Below, piece by piece: positions 51,998-63,174 of a stretch of DNA of 64,000 nt. Under the pieces are notes generated by a model. That model made no database searches. It had not been told where the DNA came from and saw only the letters and a program-made list of their open reading frames with translations. A program made the position numbers and the translations under genes. Position 1 is the stretch's first letter; the number at the start of each line of letters is the position of its first letter. Source of the stretch: Trichoplax sp. H2 (lineage: Eukaryota > Placozoa > Uniplacotomia > Trichoplacea); NCBI GenBank assembly GCA_003344405.1, contig NOWV01000128.1:1-64000 (forward strand). Direction: 5' to 3'.

Positions 51998-54524
51998 ATG
52001 GGATCAACACCATCGACAACCGTAAAAGTGATCAAAAATAATCATAATACCAATCATAATGGGTAAGTTAGATAATTTTAGACATAATTGTCATATTTAT
52101 CAGTATATAATATGCTTAGATAGACGTACTTTAATATTAAAAACTCAATAAAGTGGTAATGTCATTAATACATCGGTGTGTACAGTAAAGTATTGCATAC
52201 CAGTATGCACATATGGTAGTCGTAGCTTCGATTGTATGGATTTATAGCTTATCAAATCAAGCTTGGAATAAAATTACAATTTGATTATACATTCATTTTT
52301 TATCTTCTATTTAGAAATGGTGCTTCGGAAGATAAAGCTAAGAATACTTTGCCATTTGAGGTACCAATAATCAGACCAATTAATCTGCCTTTCGGTATAC
52401 TGTATATATAACATAGTTGTCATGTTATTGATATTTTTGGATAATGAAATTCTAAAACTGTTATGAACACCTGTTGCAATTTTATATTCAAATTCTCGTA
52501 GAGACAAGCGGATTGGCAGATGCGATTAGTAAGTGCAGAGGTAGAAGTATCTGAAAAACAACTTGATCGACTGGAGGTGGATGTAACTCGTCTTAAATCT
52601 CAGGTACATTAATTACTCAAATAGGAATTTAAGTCAAACAACGTATACAGTGATATCTTAAGCTACGAGGCATTTATATGAAGTTTTGGAAATATTTCTT
52701 TATTTTCTTGAATTAAGTTCAAGAACTTTGCAATAATTTCAACTCTAATTCGATTCTTAATCTATACTGCTAGTCAATCAGTGTTTCGATTAAATTGCAA
52801 CATACTAGTTTCTATTTATATCGCGTAATCACAAGGTGATTTTTCTTAACGATCCAAATAAAAATCGAAGACACTAGTCCAAGGGGAAACTATCATCTAT
52901 ATTGTATCATAAAATTGGAGCTTGAGCAGAAAGCTAGCGCATAATAAAATATACTTTGAGTCATGATACTCCTCTAATATAGTGCTTTTGTTACTACAAG
53001 TACTTCACGAAATAGGTAACAGAATAGTGATTTTAACGGTCTATCTGTATGCATATATTATTAACATTTTACTGGCAGTAGCAGAATTTAATCATAAAGT
53101 AATAGTTGATCAAAGAGTATACCGGCTATACCATTCAATTTTAATTTTAACCGTATTGAAAACATAAGAATAGAAGAAATAGAGCTAAATTTTGTATTGT
53201 TCATTTTATCCCAGGCTTAGAGTACCTTATTGCTTCTCAATTGATTAGAGATGATCAAGATATAATGCGATCTATTAAAATTTACTCAAATTTATCATTA
53301 TTAGAATTTTTCTTCGCTAAGATATCAATGTATTTTCGACTGTTAGATAAATTGAAAGTTGATGTTTACGTCTTTTCCTTATTAAAATTCACATTCATGA
53401 TATGATTAATGAGCCATCAATCCGAATAAATTGATCTAATTCAATTTAAAGCTACTATGTATTACCTTATAATTTCTACATTAATACCTGGTAGAATGTA
53501 GAATTACAAGTTGAAAACGAAAATTTACGGCAAGCTCTAGCCAATGCTGAAAGGCAACTTGAAATTGTCAAAGATGAAAATAGTGACTTCATTTTGGAAA
53601 TCAAAAGAAAATATGAACAGCAAATTACTAATAAAAATCACGTAAGAAACAGCATTTCTTACTTTGAATCGTATTTTCATGCCATAAAGTGCTGTATTCA
53701 TTGTTCCGTTCATGATTCTTTGATCTTATATAATTGCAATCGAAATGAAATTAACCCATATGATTGTTCATCTCTGTCTTTCAGAAAATAGATACATTGA
53801 CAGAGAGTTTACGGCAAGCTGAATCAACCGTAGTAAAACTTGTAGGGATACTATTTAGGCTTCTATTCGGCTTTCAAATTATCTTGCAATTAATCAATTA
53901 AATAATAGTTTTCATGGGGCATCATTTGTGCTAGTAATAAGTGCCATATATTGGCATTTTATTATATATTTAGAAAGAAAAATATTCAAAAAGGATTGAC
54001 AAGATACGAACGAATTCCGCAAAAAGCAGACAAGAATCAGCGCTGCAATTAATGTCTAGTAAAGAAAAGGTCACTCGCTTAGTTGAAGATAATAACAATT
54101 TGCAAGGTATGCTATATATAGCAAATTTAGAACTAAATTTATTAGTGAAATAAATTATAGTATGAGATTCAGTACGGTACCTTATTACTACGTGAATAAG
54201 AAATATGGGATATCATTAAATCGTTGAAGGTGTATTGGGCAATGCTTAAAAAGTTAAATACAAATCGTACGATTTAATTTTGTACTTATTTTTGGGTTTT
54301 TAGAGCAAATCAGACAGTTGATTTTACACGGGAACAGTAATGATCCGGCAGAATCAGGTAGTGATCCTTATAAAGATAGCATGATTATCTTGGAAGAGAA
54401 GAGAAATACCTTGGTATTGCAACTGTCTGAACAAATTTCTGCGCTAGAAGATGAGAAGAGATTACTATCATTCGATTTGCGAGCAGCTTTAAATAAAATT
54501 AAAGATTTAGAAGTTGAACGATGA
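51998..54524 (+). CDS. Coiled-coil protein with N-myristoylation-type start (7 exons)
   Basis: Exons 51998-52062, 52315-52360, 52502-52603, 53495-53641, 53785-53841, 53974-54106 and 54304-54524 give 771 nt, 256 aa. All junctions are in frame and nearly all donors are consensus; the donor of exon 2 (GAG|GTACCA) is the weakest. The protein begins MGSTPS, fitting the MGxxxS N-myristoylation consensus. A polar, Asn-rich stretch of about 30 residues follows. From about residue 38 it is almost entirely heptad coiled coil (VEVSEKQLDRLEVDV, ENENLRQALANAERQLEIV, RNTLVLQLSEQISALEDE), with a short Gly/Ser/Asp break near residue 195. I do not recognise the family. Predicted role: a membrane-tethered or cytoskeletal coiled-coil scaffold, by inference only. 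It is divergent from MRG15. Confidence 0.82.
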
Positions 54525-56635
54525 TCTTAAAGCTACAAGGAGATATAATATTACTGCCAATAATTTGAAACGAAAAAATATCTATATCAGCTAATTAACA
54601 CATTCAATTGGCTTATTTGCTATTTTTAACATTTTATGATAAGGCTCTCCACAATTAATTCAATTTTATGTATTAAAGACTGCTGCACTTAGTGTTCATA
54701 ATATAACGATAAATAATTTAATTTTTAAAAGATTTTACAAAGAGATAAGCTAGTTACTTCTTATTTTTTTTTATTATTCATCGATCACTTTCAATGAGAA
54801 ATATATAATTAAGTATGATATTCTTCGCAAGTGAAATATCAAACCACGAAGTTATGCTTGGAAACTTACTCAATGGATTATAATCTGAACTTTGCACTGT
54901 AAAGTCTTGCATATTCGTATCTATCAATTTCTATAAGTTATCAAAGTTACTATTGCTGAGGCAACTGTGCTTAGATATTATCTATCTGTGCTCCATATAG
55001 GTAGCTAAATAATGGAACTTTGTCTGTATAGGTGTATGATTCCAGTTACTTGCCATCTTAAAACGAGTTGCATTTACTGTACGACTAAGTCTATTTTAAA
55101 CTTAATCAAATCAAACTTGGGTAAATGCTTCCATTTTAAGTTGTCAAATAAAACAAAGATTTCTATTATGTAAATGTTGCTATATCGATAAAAATGCAGT
55201 ACAATTGCAACAAATAAATTTGTTACGAGATAAATGCAAATGGTGACTTATTTCATACATCGAAGGAGATGATAAGCAGAGCGGACTATTTCAGATTATC
55301 TCGCTATCAATCAGTCGTAAAACCGTTATATACCGAAGTTAGGTACGATTATTTAATTATAATTAGTTACCATACTAATCGATCGGACTGTAAACAGAGG
55401 CTGTTTATGATTCAATCCAAATATGTTACATTGAATGGTGGACGGCGGAAATGCATTGTTAGTTATACCATGGATTACTAAAAATATTTCTTTAGCAGTC
55501 CATGATTATATTTAGACCTAAGTAAGATTTTCGAAAATCTATTCATTGGAGCTTGCTCATTTCTGAGCACATTATGAGAAGCAATTCGATTTGAAGTTCT
55601 GTTACCTTGCAAGAAAACGCAACAAATTACTTACTTTATTATTGAATCTTCAAGGTAAGGATGATGGTTATTTATTAGGATATTATTTCAGTGTAAATTA
55701 TTAATTAAAAAAAAATGTAACATTCAACCAGAAGAATAATTGCTAGCTATTTGTTAATAGTTCGATCTCAGATAAAAATTGTAACTAAAAATCAAACCAT
55801 TTTATAAGTAATAAACCCTAACTACAGTGTCGTGGAGTCTTCGAACCAATGATTGCTCAAGCTTGCTACTAAAATAGATGGATCAATGTAAGTATTAAAA
55901 GTACAAGGATTTGCACTCGAGCAAGGTTGCAGTAAAAAGTTATGCACTATATACGAGTATATCGAAAGAATCTACCAAATGCACACGTGAATGGTAGAAT
56001 CTTTCAAATAAAAAATTTATTTCTGTTATGCTGCTTATTGATACACAGGACAAATAACCAAATCAGTACTCATTTATATTGCTCACAGATTATGCCCAAA
56101 TCATAGCTTTTTTTCTTCTTCTGAAATTATTCGTAACACTACTTCCTAATATATGCACAACATGTATTATAGCATCGCCTTTGACAGCAGCAAAATAATA
56201 AGCAACATTCGATATCATGCCATCACATTACACTTAACACTTTTTAGGTCATGATTACACTTTATGGTATATAACTTGCGGTAGCACGGAAGTTAGCTAT
56301 CATTTATCAACATAATTAGCAGTGTGTTGTCGCATAATTGCTGTTACCAATTACAATGATGTTATGAACAAGGGGATTGATTTGTGAATTTCAATATTGA
56401 AAGAAATACTGCATTTGGATTAAAAATAAATTGAAATAAGCAGAAAGCAGAACTATCCTATGAGCTATAGTCTTGCCTCGTACGTATTGTCTACTGTGCC
56501 ATTCAATTTTTTACTGTGTATAACGAAATCGTGTTGATTATACTTAATTTTAATATTCCACTCTATACAAGGGCTATCGTTTTCGCAACCCGTTCGATAG
56601 TGCCGTTAGAGTAATTACTGCATTAGCTGTACATA
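54525..56635. other. Intergenic between convergent genes, no gene recognised
   Basis: About 2.1 kb between the 3' end of the coiled-coil gene (+) and the 3' end of NDUFA6 (-). AT-rich, with the open frame 55269-55481 (+) unsupported. It should contain the 3' UTRs of both genes. No repeats or RNA genes were noticed. Confidence 0.5.
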
Positions 56636-57820
56636 TTAATTATAATGACCATCTAAAAATTTGGACAAAAATTCTTTAGGCCTTTCCGGTTTAGTTTCTT
56701 CAAAGTATCTCATAATATGAGTCTTAGCTTTCCATATGCTGTTTATTTCCTGTAATTCCATACGACCCTATAATGGAAAGTATCAAAACCAATTACAGTA
56801 AGGGATGTATAAACTTGGCAACTAACTTGATAGCTACTTAAGATACACGTTACATGCCATTAATGATGGATGAGAGCAAAGTAAAGTATCATAATGAAAC
56901 ATTGAAATAAAATGTAATGGCGCGAAGTAATTCATGAAATAATATGAATCTGTATGCTCTCAGTAGTGAACTGATCGGTTAGAAAACATTCAATTGTTAT
57001 TTGATTGATTTCACAAACCTTGATAATCAGCATGTCGATTTTTCGCAAGTCATGAATTCCAGCATTTCTCAAAAACATTTCCCTAACCTTATTTCTGCCT
57101 TCATCCACTGTAATATCAAGTTTATACGTTTGTATAGCCCGTGGGACCTACAAAAAGTGCATCGCAGGTTAGTCAATGAAACAGTGACCAATTCTATTCT
57201 GAAATGTTACTTCAAATACAGCAATACTGATGCTGAAGCGGAGTCAACAACACTCAGTGATGATCTATCTTTTCTGACATTGATATTTTAGCTGTCTCTA
57301 CTGTATAGTCTTATGAATGTGGAAGCGTCATGATCAACTTCGGGTAAAGAACTAACTGAATGATGCATGCTATCTTACGTGCACGACAGCCATTGGCAAC
57401 AATGTTGTCAAGACCTTACGGTCAATTAATATGACTCGAGACGACAAATATAGATCATTAGAACAGATGTAAGGAAACAAGCCGATCCTATACCGATCCA
57501 TTGCATAGCTTTACCATATCATTCTAGTTACACTATGAAAAGGTTGTGCTTCGACAGTAAACTGGATACTAAGCATTATTATGTGATTGAGATGGCAAAT
57601 GATTGATAATTATTATGAAAGAATCTCCACTGTCTACTTAAGCAACTCCTGTTCAATTTTGGGCATGATGTGTTTCCGGCATAACATTTAGACTAATTTC
57701 ATCTGTAGACAATTTTACCTCTCTATACCATTCTCTGTAGAGATTAAAGACTCGTCTTCTAGCTTCGATAGAGGTAGATGATAATAAAGGTTTGACTTCG
57801 GCTACAGCTCTGGCCGCCAT
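56636..57820 (-). CDS. NDUFA6: NDUFA6 (B14), LYR-motif subunit of mitochondrial complex I (3 exons)
   Basis: Minus-strand exons 57820-57719, 57147-57019 and 56767-56636 give 363 nt, 120 aa; both introns are phase 0 with GT/AG borders. The N-terminus is [11 protein letters not shown], followed by the LYR tripeptide at 27-29 within [14 protein letters not shown]. Next come the helical segment [18 protein letters not shown] and the C-terminal signature [14 protein letters not shown] ... [12 protein letters not shown], all diagnostic of this subunit. LYR proteins bind mitochondrial acyl-carrier protein; NDUFA6 joins it to the matrix arm of NADH:ubiquinone oxidoreductase. Length is close to the usual 124-128 aa. 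There is no separate targeting peptide, as is usual for this subunit. A plus-strand open frame over exon 2 (57001-57291) is an antisense shadow. The upstream 200 bases carry GTAC-rich words. Confidence 0.96.
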
Positions 57821-58227
57821 CTTGGTGGGGAGATCAACGCGATCGACGTGAGTGTACAGTACAGTGCGAGTGGTGCTTTGAATTTGTATAGTAAAACACA
57901 CGTTGAGCGTCCCTGCCGCAGGTTGGTACTGTACACTCGGTGCACTGTACTTCGTGTCCAGCGTCCACTGTCCAGTACGTACAGAACAGATGTCGCAAGT
58001 TCAAGTAGTATTGTTATGCAATGTGAAGACAAACTACGACATCTGTTAGACACCTCTAGGGAATGGAAACTGGACTGGGCAACTTCTCACTCCAATTCCA
58101 TTTCTTGTCTTGCAGTTTTCTCTTGGACCATCGCAGTTTCAACTCGTTTTCAACCTTAATAATGACGGTGCAATGTAGTCGGTGAATGTATCTTATGGTA
58201 CATACGATATGAGGTAGAGACGGGTAG
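57821..58227 (-). promoter_or_regulatory. GTAC-rich putative promoter region of NDUFA6
   Basis: Immediately upstream of the NDUFA6 ATG (57820), GTAC-centred words cluster at 57852-57867 (GTGTACAGTACAGTGC), 57928-57951 (TACTGTACACTCGGTGCAC, then TGTACTTCG) and 57973-57982 (CAGTACGTAC), with raised GC content. The words resemble those upstream of tropomyosin. A promoter role is inferred from position. Confidence 0.45.
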
Positions 58228-58965
58228 TCAAAAAGCCTCTTGTACAACCAGCAACTTGTAAAATGACCAGAGTGATAGTATGGAGCCATGGACTACTGCG
58301 ATACCGTATCTAGTAGTCGAAGATCGACGATCTACTGTACACACAAGATGCAAAACATTGCATAGCAGATATTCAAAAAGTCTCATGTGCAACCAGCAAC
58401 TTGCAAAAAGACGAGTGATAGCATGGAGCCATGGACTACTGCGATACTGTATCTAGTAGTCGAAGATCGACGATCTACTTTACTATACTGTACACGCAAG
58501 ATGCAAAACATTGCATAGCAGATATTCAAAAAGTCTCTTATACAACCAGCAAACTTGCAAAAAGACGAGTGATAGCATGGAGCCATGGACTACTGCGATA
58601 CTGTATCTAGTAGTCGAAGATCGACGATCTACTGTACACACAAGATGCAAAACATTGCATAGCAGATATTCAAAAAGTCTCATGTACAACCGGCAACTTG
58701 CAAAATGACGAGTGATAGCGTGGAGCCATGGACTACTGCGATACTGTATCTAGTAGTCGAAGATCGACGATCTACTGTACACACAAGATGCAAAACATTG
58801 CATAGCAGATATTCAAAAAGTCTCATGTACAACCAGCAACTTGCAAAATGACGAGTGATAGCATGGAGCCATGGACTACTGCGACACTGTATCTAGTAGT
58901 CGAAGATCGACGATCTACTGTACTGTACACGCAAGATGCAAAACAGTGCATAGCAGTTATTATCG
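58228..58965. repeat. Five-unit tandem repeat, 143-153 bp period
   Basis: Units begin with TCAAAAAG at 58228, 58373, 58526, 58670 and 58813; spacings are 145, 153, 144 and 143 bp, and the last unit ends near 58965. Each unit carries a TACAACC(A/G)GCAA(A)CTTG block, the block GGAGCCATGGACTACTGCGA, the perfect inverted repeat AGATCGACGATCT (AGATCG-A-CGATCT), one or two GTAC words, and GCAAAACA(T/G)TGCATAGCAG. Unit 1 is the most diverged; units 2-5 differ by few bases and small indels (for example an extra TTTACTATAC in unit 2), so the array expanded recently. Open frames crossing the array on both strands are by-products of its periodicity. Confidence 0.92.
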
Positions 58966-59914
58966 CGGAATCTGAAAGAAGTTTTGAAACATGCATAAAA
59001 AAGGAATTCAGTCTAACGATTGATTTATTAATGTAGGATTAGGGTAATGGAGGGCATCAGTAAGACTAATAATAGTATGAAGTGATAAAGAGCTGTGGTA
59101 ATATTTGTCTCGACAAATTGACTAGTTGAAGGCCTAAAATTGCTAAACTTGGACGTAGACCGGTGCCGAGTGCATGCATGTGTTCTAGCCCCATGCACGC
59201 TGATAATATCGCGTATCGCTATAATAAAACCGTTGGGAATGGACTGCAATTGGATCGGCTGGCAATCAATGAATTGGATAGCTTTCTCGTATAATCCTTA
59301 TTCTAGTTGAAATGCATTGATACGCATACATGCAATTATAGAAGTATGGTACTGTAAAGAGAAGCAAGTACATTAACATTCTACGCGTATTTCAAGTTTA
59401 TACATATATAGTCATATACGTTGTAAGACGAAATCAGCTCAATACAAACGCTAAAATAGAAGAACTGTTGAAAAAATGAAATAATCCAATGCGACGTTAG
59501 ACTGCAAGTGATGATTAATAGCTGACTTTCGAGAACTGTTGTTTAAAATGTACTGGATAATGCATACGAAGTTCTAATGTACAATCTATTCAGTTTTGGC
59601 TCGGTATGCCTTAAAGTAGAAATAAGGCTTTCAGTAGATCAAATGATAAAATCCACCACGACACCGATATCTGAACTTTGATAACTATTAATATATAATT
59701 AACACCGTATAAAAATTAAAGACATTGCGATATTTATAGCTAAATCTCGAAAAGCATACAAAAGCACATGGTTTCAAAATTGAAACAAACACTGGTTACA
59801 ATTCTTTTTTTTCTAGTATCACAACTACAACAATGATAAAGTGAAGCTATTTTTTTAACGTTATTTCTAAGTTAAAATAGGAATTTGTCTTAATCAACCA
59901 CGAAGTAAAGGCAT
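58966..59914. other. Intergenic, no gene recognised
   Basis: About 950 bases between the tandem array and the 3' end of the lipoxygenase gene. AT-rich, without supported exons. It should include the 3' UTR of the lipoxygenase gene on the minus strand. Confidence 0.5.
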
Positions 59915-62900
59915 TTAAACACTGTTACTGTTGGTAATAAGGGACGGAAATAAGTAGGCGTAATTTAAATGCCCATCCGCTACGTTTTGTAGGTTGGTAG
60001 CAATTAGACTAGCTTCTAAAGTACTGGACTGAGCAGCAAAGCTGGTAACTAATGCTTGTGCTGGTGGGTCTTCAATGTCAGCTCCATAGTCAAGAAGGCT
60101 ATCATGGCGTAATGTAGTTTGCAAATTTGCAAAATTCACTTGAGTCTGTAACAAGAAATTGAATGGATGGTTTATCATATTCGTAACGTTAGTACGACTG
60201 CTACACATCAAAGTTTTATTGGTTACGCGTATAATCTCTTACATTCATTTAATCTTTATACTTACGATAGATTGCGAACCAGTAGGGAATCGTTCTGGCT
60301 GAAATCCAGCAACACCATCGACATCGTAATATTTTCCAGGCATATTAGGTACAAAGGATGCATACTCAAGCAGTGGATAATTGACAGCCGCGTGCTGACC
60401 AGATGCAGTCCATAAAATCAAGTGGATGGCATTGATCAGTTGACGTCTATTTTGAAACGCTGGAGGAAAATCTTTTATCTGTTCAATAAATTAAAACTGA
60501 AGTTGTTATTTAACGTAAAGGATAAAGCAAGAATTGAGCTTATAACGAAAATGGGCGCCTATTTACCTTGCCATTAGCGGAGTTTGGAGTGCCTGTTGCC
60601 TCATTGGACAACTCATCAGCCCAGGCTTGTAATTCAAAATCGTTGACAACATCCGCATCGCTATCATAGTATCTAACAAACGAAGAATATTATTAGAATG
60701 GCATGAATAATTTCAGCAATATCATATTTGATAGCATATGAATGTACAAAATAGGATACATATACGAGTATTTAGCTAGCCCGTTAGACCTACAGAATCG
60801 TAACGTATTATTAAGAATTGATAAAATTGAACGAAAGTAGACAACGTTTGCCAATTAATTGGATAAGTACGTTATGGCGTATGAATTTTCTTAATTAATT
60901 TTAAAGCTACTATTAATCCTGAATTATTTTTACTTAGCACTTTACTCAAAAATTAAATCATTAAACCAAAGATTTCGTCATTATCAAATTAACCGGTATA
61001 TCAGTATGCTATGATAATTCGCACTAGGCATCAATACATTATACCCGTATACATATTTATTAACATAGCACAAAGTGATAGTGTTATGAATTATAAATTT
61101 AAGAATATGAGAGAAGTATTGTACCATATACATCTTAAGTTGTAAAGTACTTTACGTATATATTAAGAACAGCATACTATAGCTAGTAAATAACTTACAA
61201 TGAAATATATTGTTCCGTAAAGTCTCGTAACAGATCAAAGACTTTCTTGCCGTCATCACGATATGGATAATAAGGTAAGATAGTTTCATCTGTTACACCT
61301 TGTTTCTGTATATGTCAATAAAGTACGGGAATCAAAAATTAGGATTTCCCTGCTGTAGTTACAAAAGCTGCTTCTACTTTGTTCATAATTTTAAAACTGT
61401 AGCATTCTATGTAGATGGAAGAAGGATGCAATACTCTGACAGCGGAAAGTAATATATGATACATTCTGTATATCTTACTCGTAAACGTTCAAATGTGTCC
61501 AAATCGTTAAAAGAGAACGAATTGTGTTGCTGATTTATCAATTCCGTAAAGCCTGCAAAGCCGGCAGTGGCTATATTGTCATATTGGCCAAATTGAGGGA
61601 TATGACTTAGCTCTACAAATTTGTTCAAGGTTAACGTGCCTACGCAATGACGGCGTAAAATTTGGCGTAACGGATGCTTTAAGGGCAAGTGTCGATTACC
61701 AACAACGCAGACTGGATCCATTAAGAATTGAGTTTTTAAGAGATGTTCAACAAGTTGACTAGAGACATATGTCGCTAATTGAGCTCGAGTTTTAGCAATA
61801 GACCAGTTATCGCCATCAGCAGGGGTAAAAACTGAGGACGTTGGTGTGCTATCCATCTGAATTGCAACTGGCAGTAATTGACCATTATTGACATCGGGAT
61901 TAGATACGAATATAGCAATTGGCGATGAGGTATTTTGCATTGTTCTATTATCAGTGGGTACTTCGTTGATGTCAGGTCCTTGCGGAAGTGCTCGTAATTC
62001 TGGAAATTGCATTACGAAGATACGACCATCTTCCAAAGCCTAATTTATTTTATGTTTACACAATTTACACAGTTATCATCGATGACAATAATTATCCAAG
62101 GAAGCTCAATTATCACTACAATAACAGTAACATGATAAATAACTTTCTTACTTGATTTACAGTATTACCAAATGTTTGCGAATTCAATTTGGACTCAATT
62201 GCATTCTTCCAACCAAAATCAGGATTTAAGAAAGGTTTTAACTCAGAAACCTTAGTACCATCGAAAATAGCATCTAAGTAGGACCAAATGTTTATTAAAA
62301 AATTTAGTGCTGTAAAGAAATTGAGGCATAAATTTTTACTGCTATGGTTTTGTAACCTAACTTCGTATACTTGCATATCTGTGTTACGGTTTGAGCATTA
62401 TTAAAAGGAAATATTAAGAGATATCCATGTATGAAAGATGTAGTACGGTATATCTTACAAGTATTATTCGCTCCGTGTGGCTCTATCAAGTATATTGTAC
62501 AGGGTATATCAAAATGGAATTATTTATTTCTGTCTTACCTCTCTGACAAACAACTTTCCAGACAGGCTTAAAGCAGCTAGTATAAAACAAGCGCAAGCCA
62601 TATCGCGAAAAACGAGCTGATAAGCACTTTCGGAAGTAGCTTGGTGTGTTGTAAGAATTTTCAACGGTAGTACCATCCAGCCACTTACCATATTTTGCTC
62701 CCACATAGACACGTGAGTACCATGTTTTGAAGTACTTATTAACAAGTTTAGCTTCCGTAGGATCCGACAATATTGGTAAACGGCCATGATTACATTTGCA
62801 CTTATATTGAGCAATATGCCAGTTTGTGTAATGATATGGACGAAAGGCTTTATAGCAATGTTTACCAATTAATTTCCAACCCTGTGGACAAGCTACATGT

Positions 62901-63174
62901 ACATACAAGATTTAATATTTTGGTTGCTTAATTCAAGTTACCATTACCGGTAATTAAGATCTGATTAGCAGATCGGGTAATTTTGGAGAACGTGTTATTA
63001 TTAACAAATTACTCATAAATAATGTGATTAAAGCTACTTCAACTTACATGATTTGAAAACTCTGGATAGCTGCAAGGGATGTAATCCTGCCAAACGCTGC
63101 TCTGCAAAGACTTTATCATCCGAGAAATTATCAATGATTAGATCACTAGGCATCGTGAGTTGATTTCCTAGTGC
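59915..63174 (-). CDS. Lipoxygenase-family gene interrupted by a C-type lectin exon (3' eight exons, partial)
   Basis: Visible minus-strand exons: 63174-63048, 62892-62539 (C-type lectin-like), 62309-62152, 62039-61479, 61305-61199, 60672-60567, 60478-60266 and 60145-59915. They total 1857 nt, 618 aa, all in phase; the 5' exons were not found. Lipoxygenase marks: FAEQRLAGLHP; ALEDGRIF; VAIQM; HLLKTQ...RHLPLKHPL; LPYYPYRDDG; SGQHAAVN; C-terminal PSLITNSNSV. The family inserts O2 into polyunsaturated fatty acids using non-haem iron held by three His, Asn and the C-terminal carboxylate. Here His 1 (61745-61743), His 3 (60394-60392) and Asn (60382-60380) are present, but the second His is Gln (codon 61730-61728, CAA). 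The terminal residue is Val rather than Ile. Conserved residues before the His pair are also changed. Activity is therefore doubtful. An N-terminal PLAT domain, usual in animals, is not visible here. Confidence 0.92.
62539..62892 (-). CDS. C-type lectin-like domain exon within the lipoxygenase gene
   Basis: One exon of 354 nt, starting and ending in phase 1, encodes a full long-form C-type lectin-like domain: CPQGW, GKHCYKAF, W..AQYKC, GRLPILSDPTEAKLV, VYVGAKYGKWLDG, RKCLSARF, the Cys before FKPVWKVVC, and the closing VVCQR. The Cys positions fit three disulfides. EPN/QPD and WND motifs are missing, so Ca2+-dependent sugar binding is unlikely; protein or other ligands are possible. The donor (GAG|GTAAGA) is strong and the acceptor (ATGTAG|CT) acceptable. 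It lies between the exon ending in RLAGLHPLQLSRVFKS and the one coding for LNFLINIW. Joining those two directly also keeps frame, so it may be a cassette exon. Confidence 0.85.

Noticed and set aside
57001-57291. 96-codon open frame on the plus strand
   Set aside because: It lies antisense over NDUFA6 exon 2, whose family match and splice phases are decisive.
58228-58965. CRISPR-like array
   Set aside because: Units are about 145 bp and repeated along their whole length, with no unique spacers; the genome is eukaryotic.
58383-59036. Open frames with repeated peptides across the tandem array
   Set aside because: Frames exist on both strands and follow the 145-bp periodicity of the DNA repeat; there is no independent sign of coding.
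62539-62892. The lectin exon as a separate single-exon gene
   Set aside because: It lacks its own plausible start and signal peptide, begins at an AG acceptor in phase 1, ends at a consensus GT donor in phase 1, and both phases match the flanking lipoxygenase exons.
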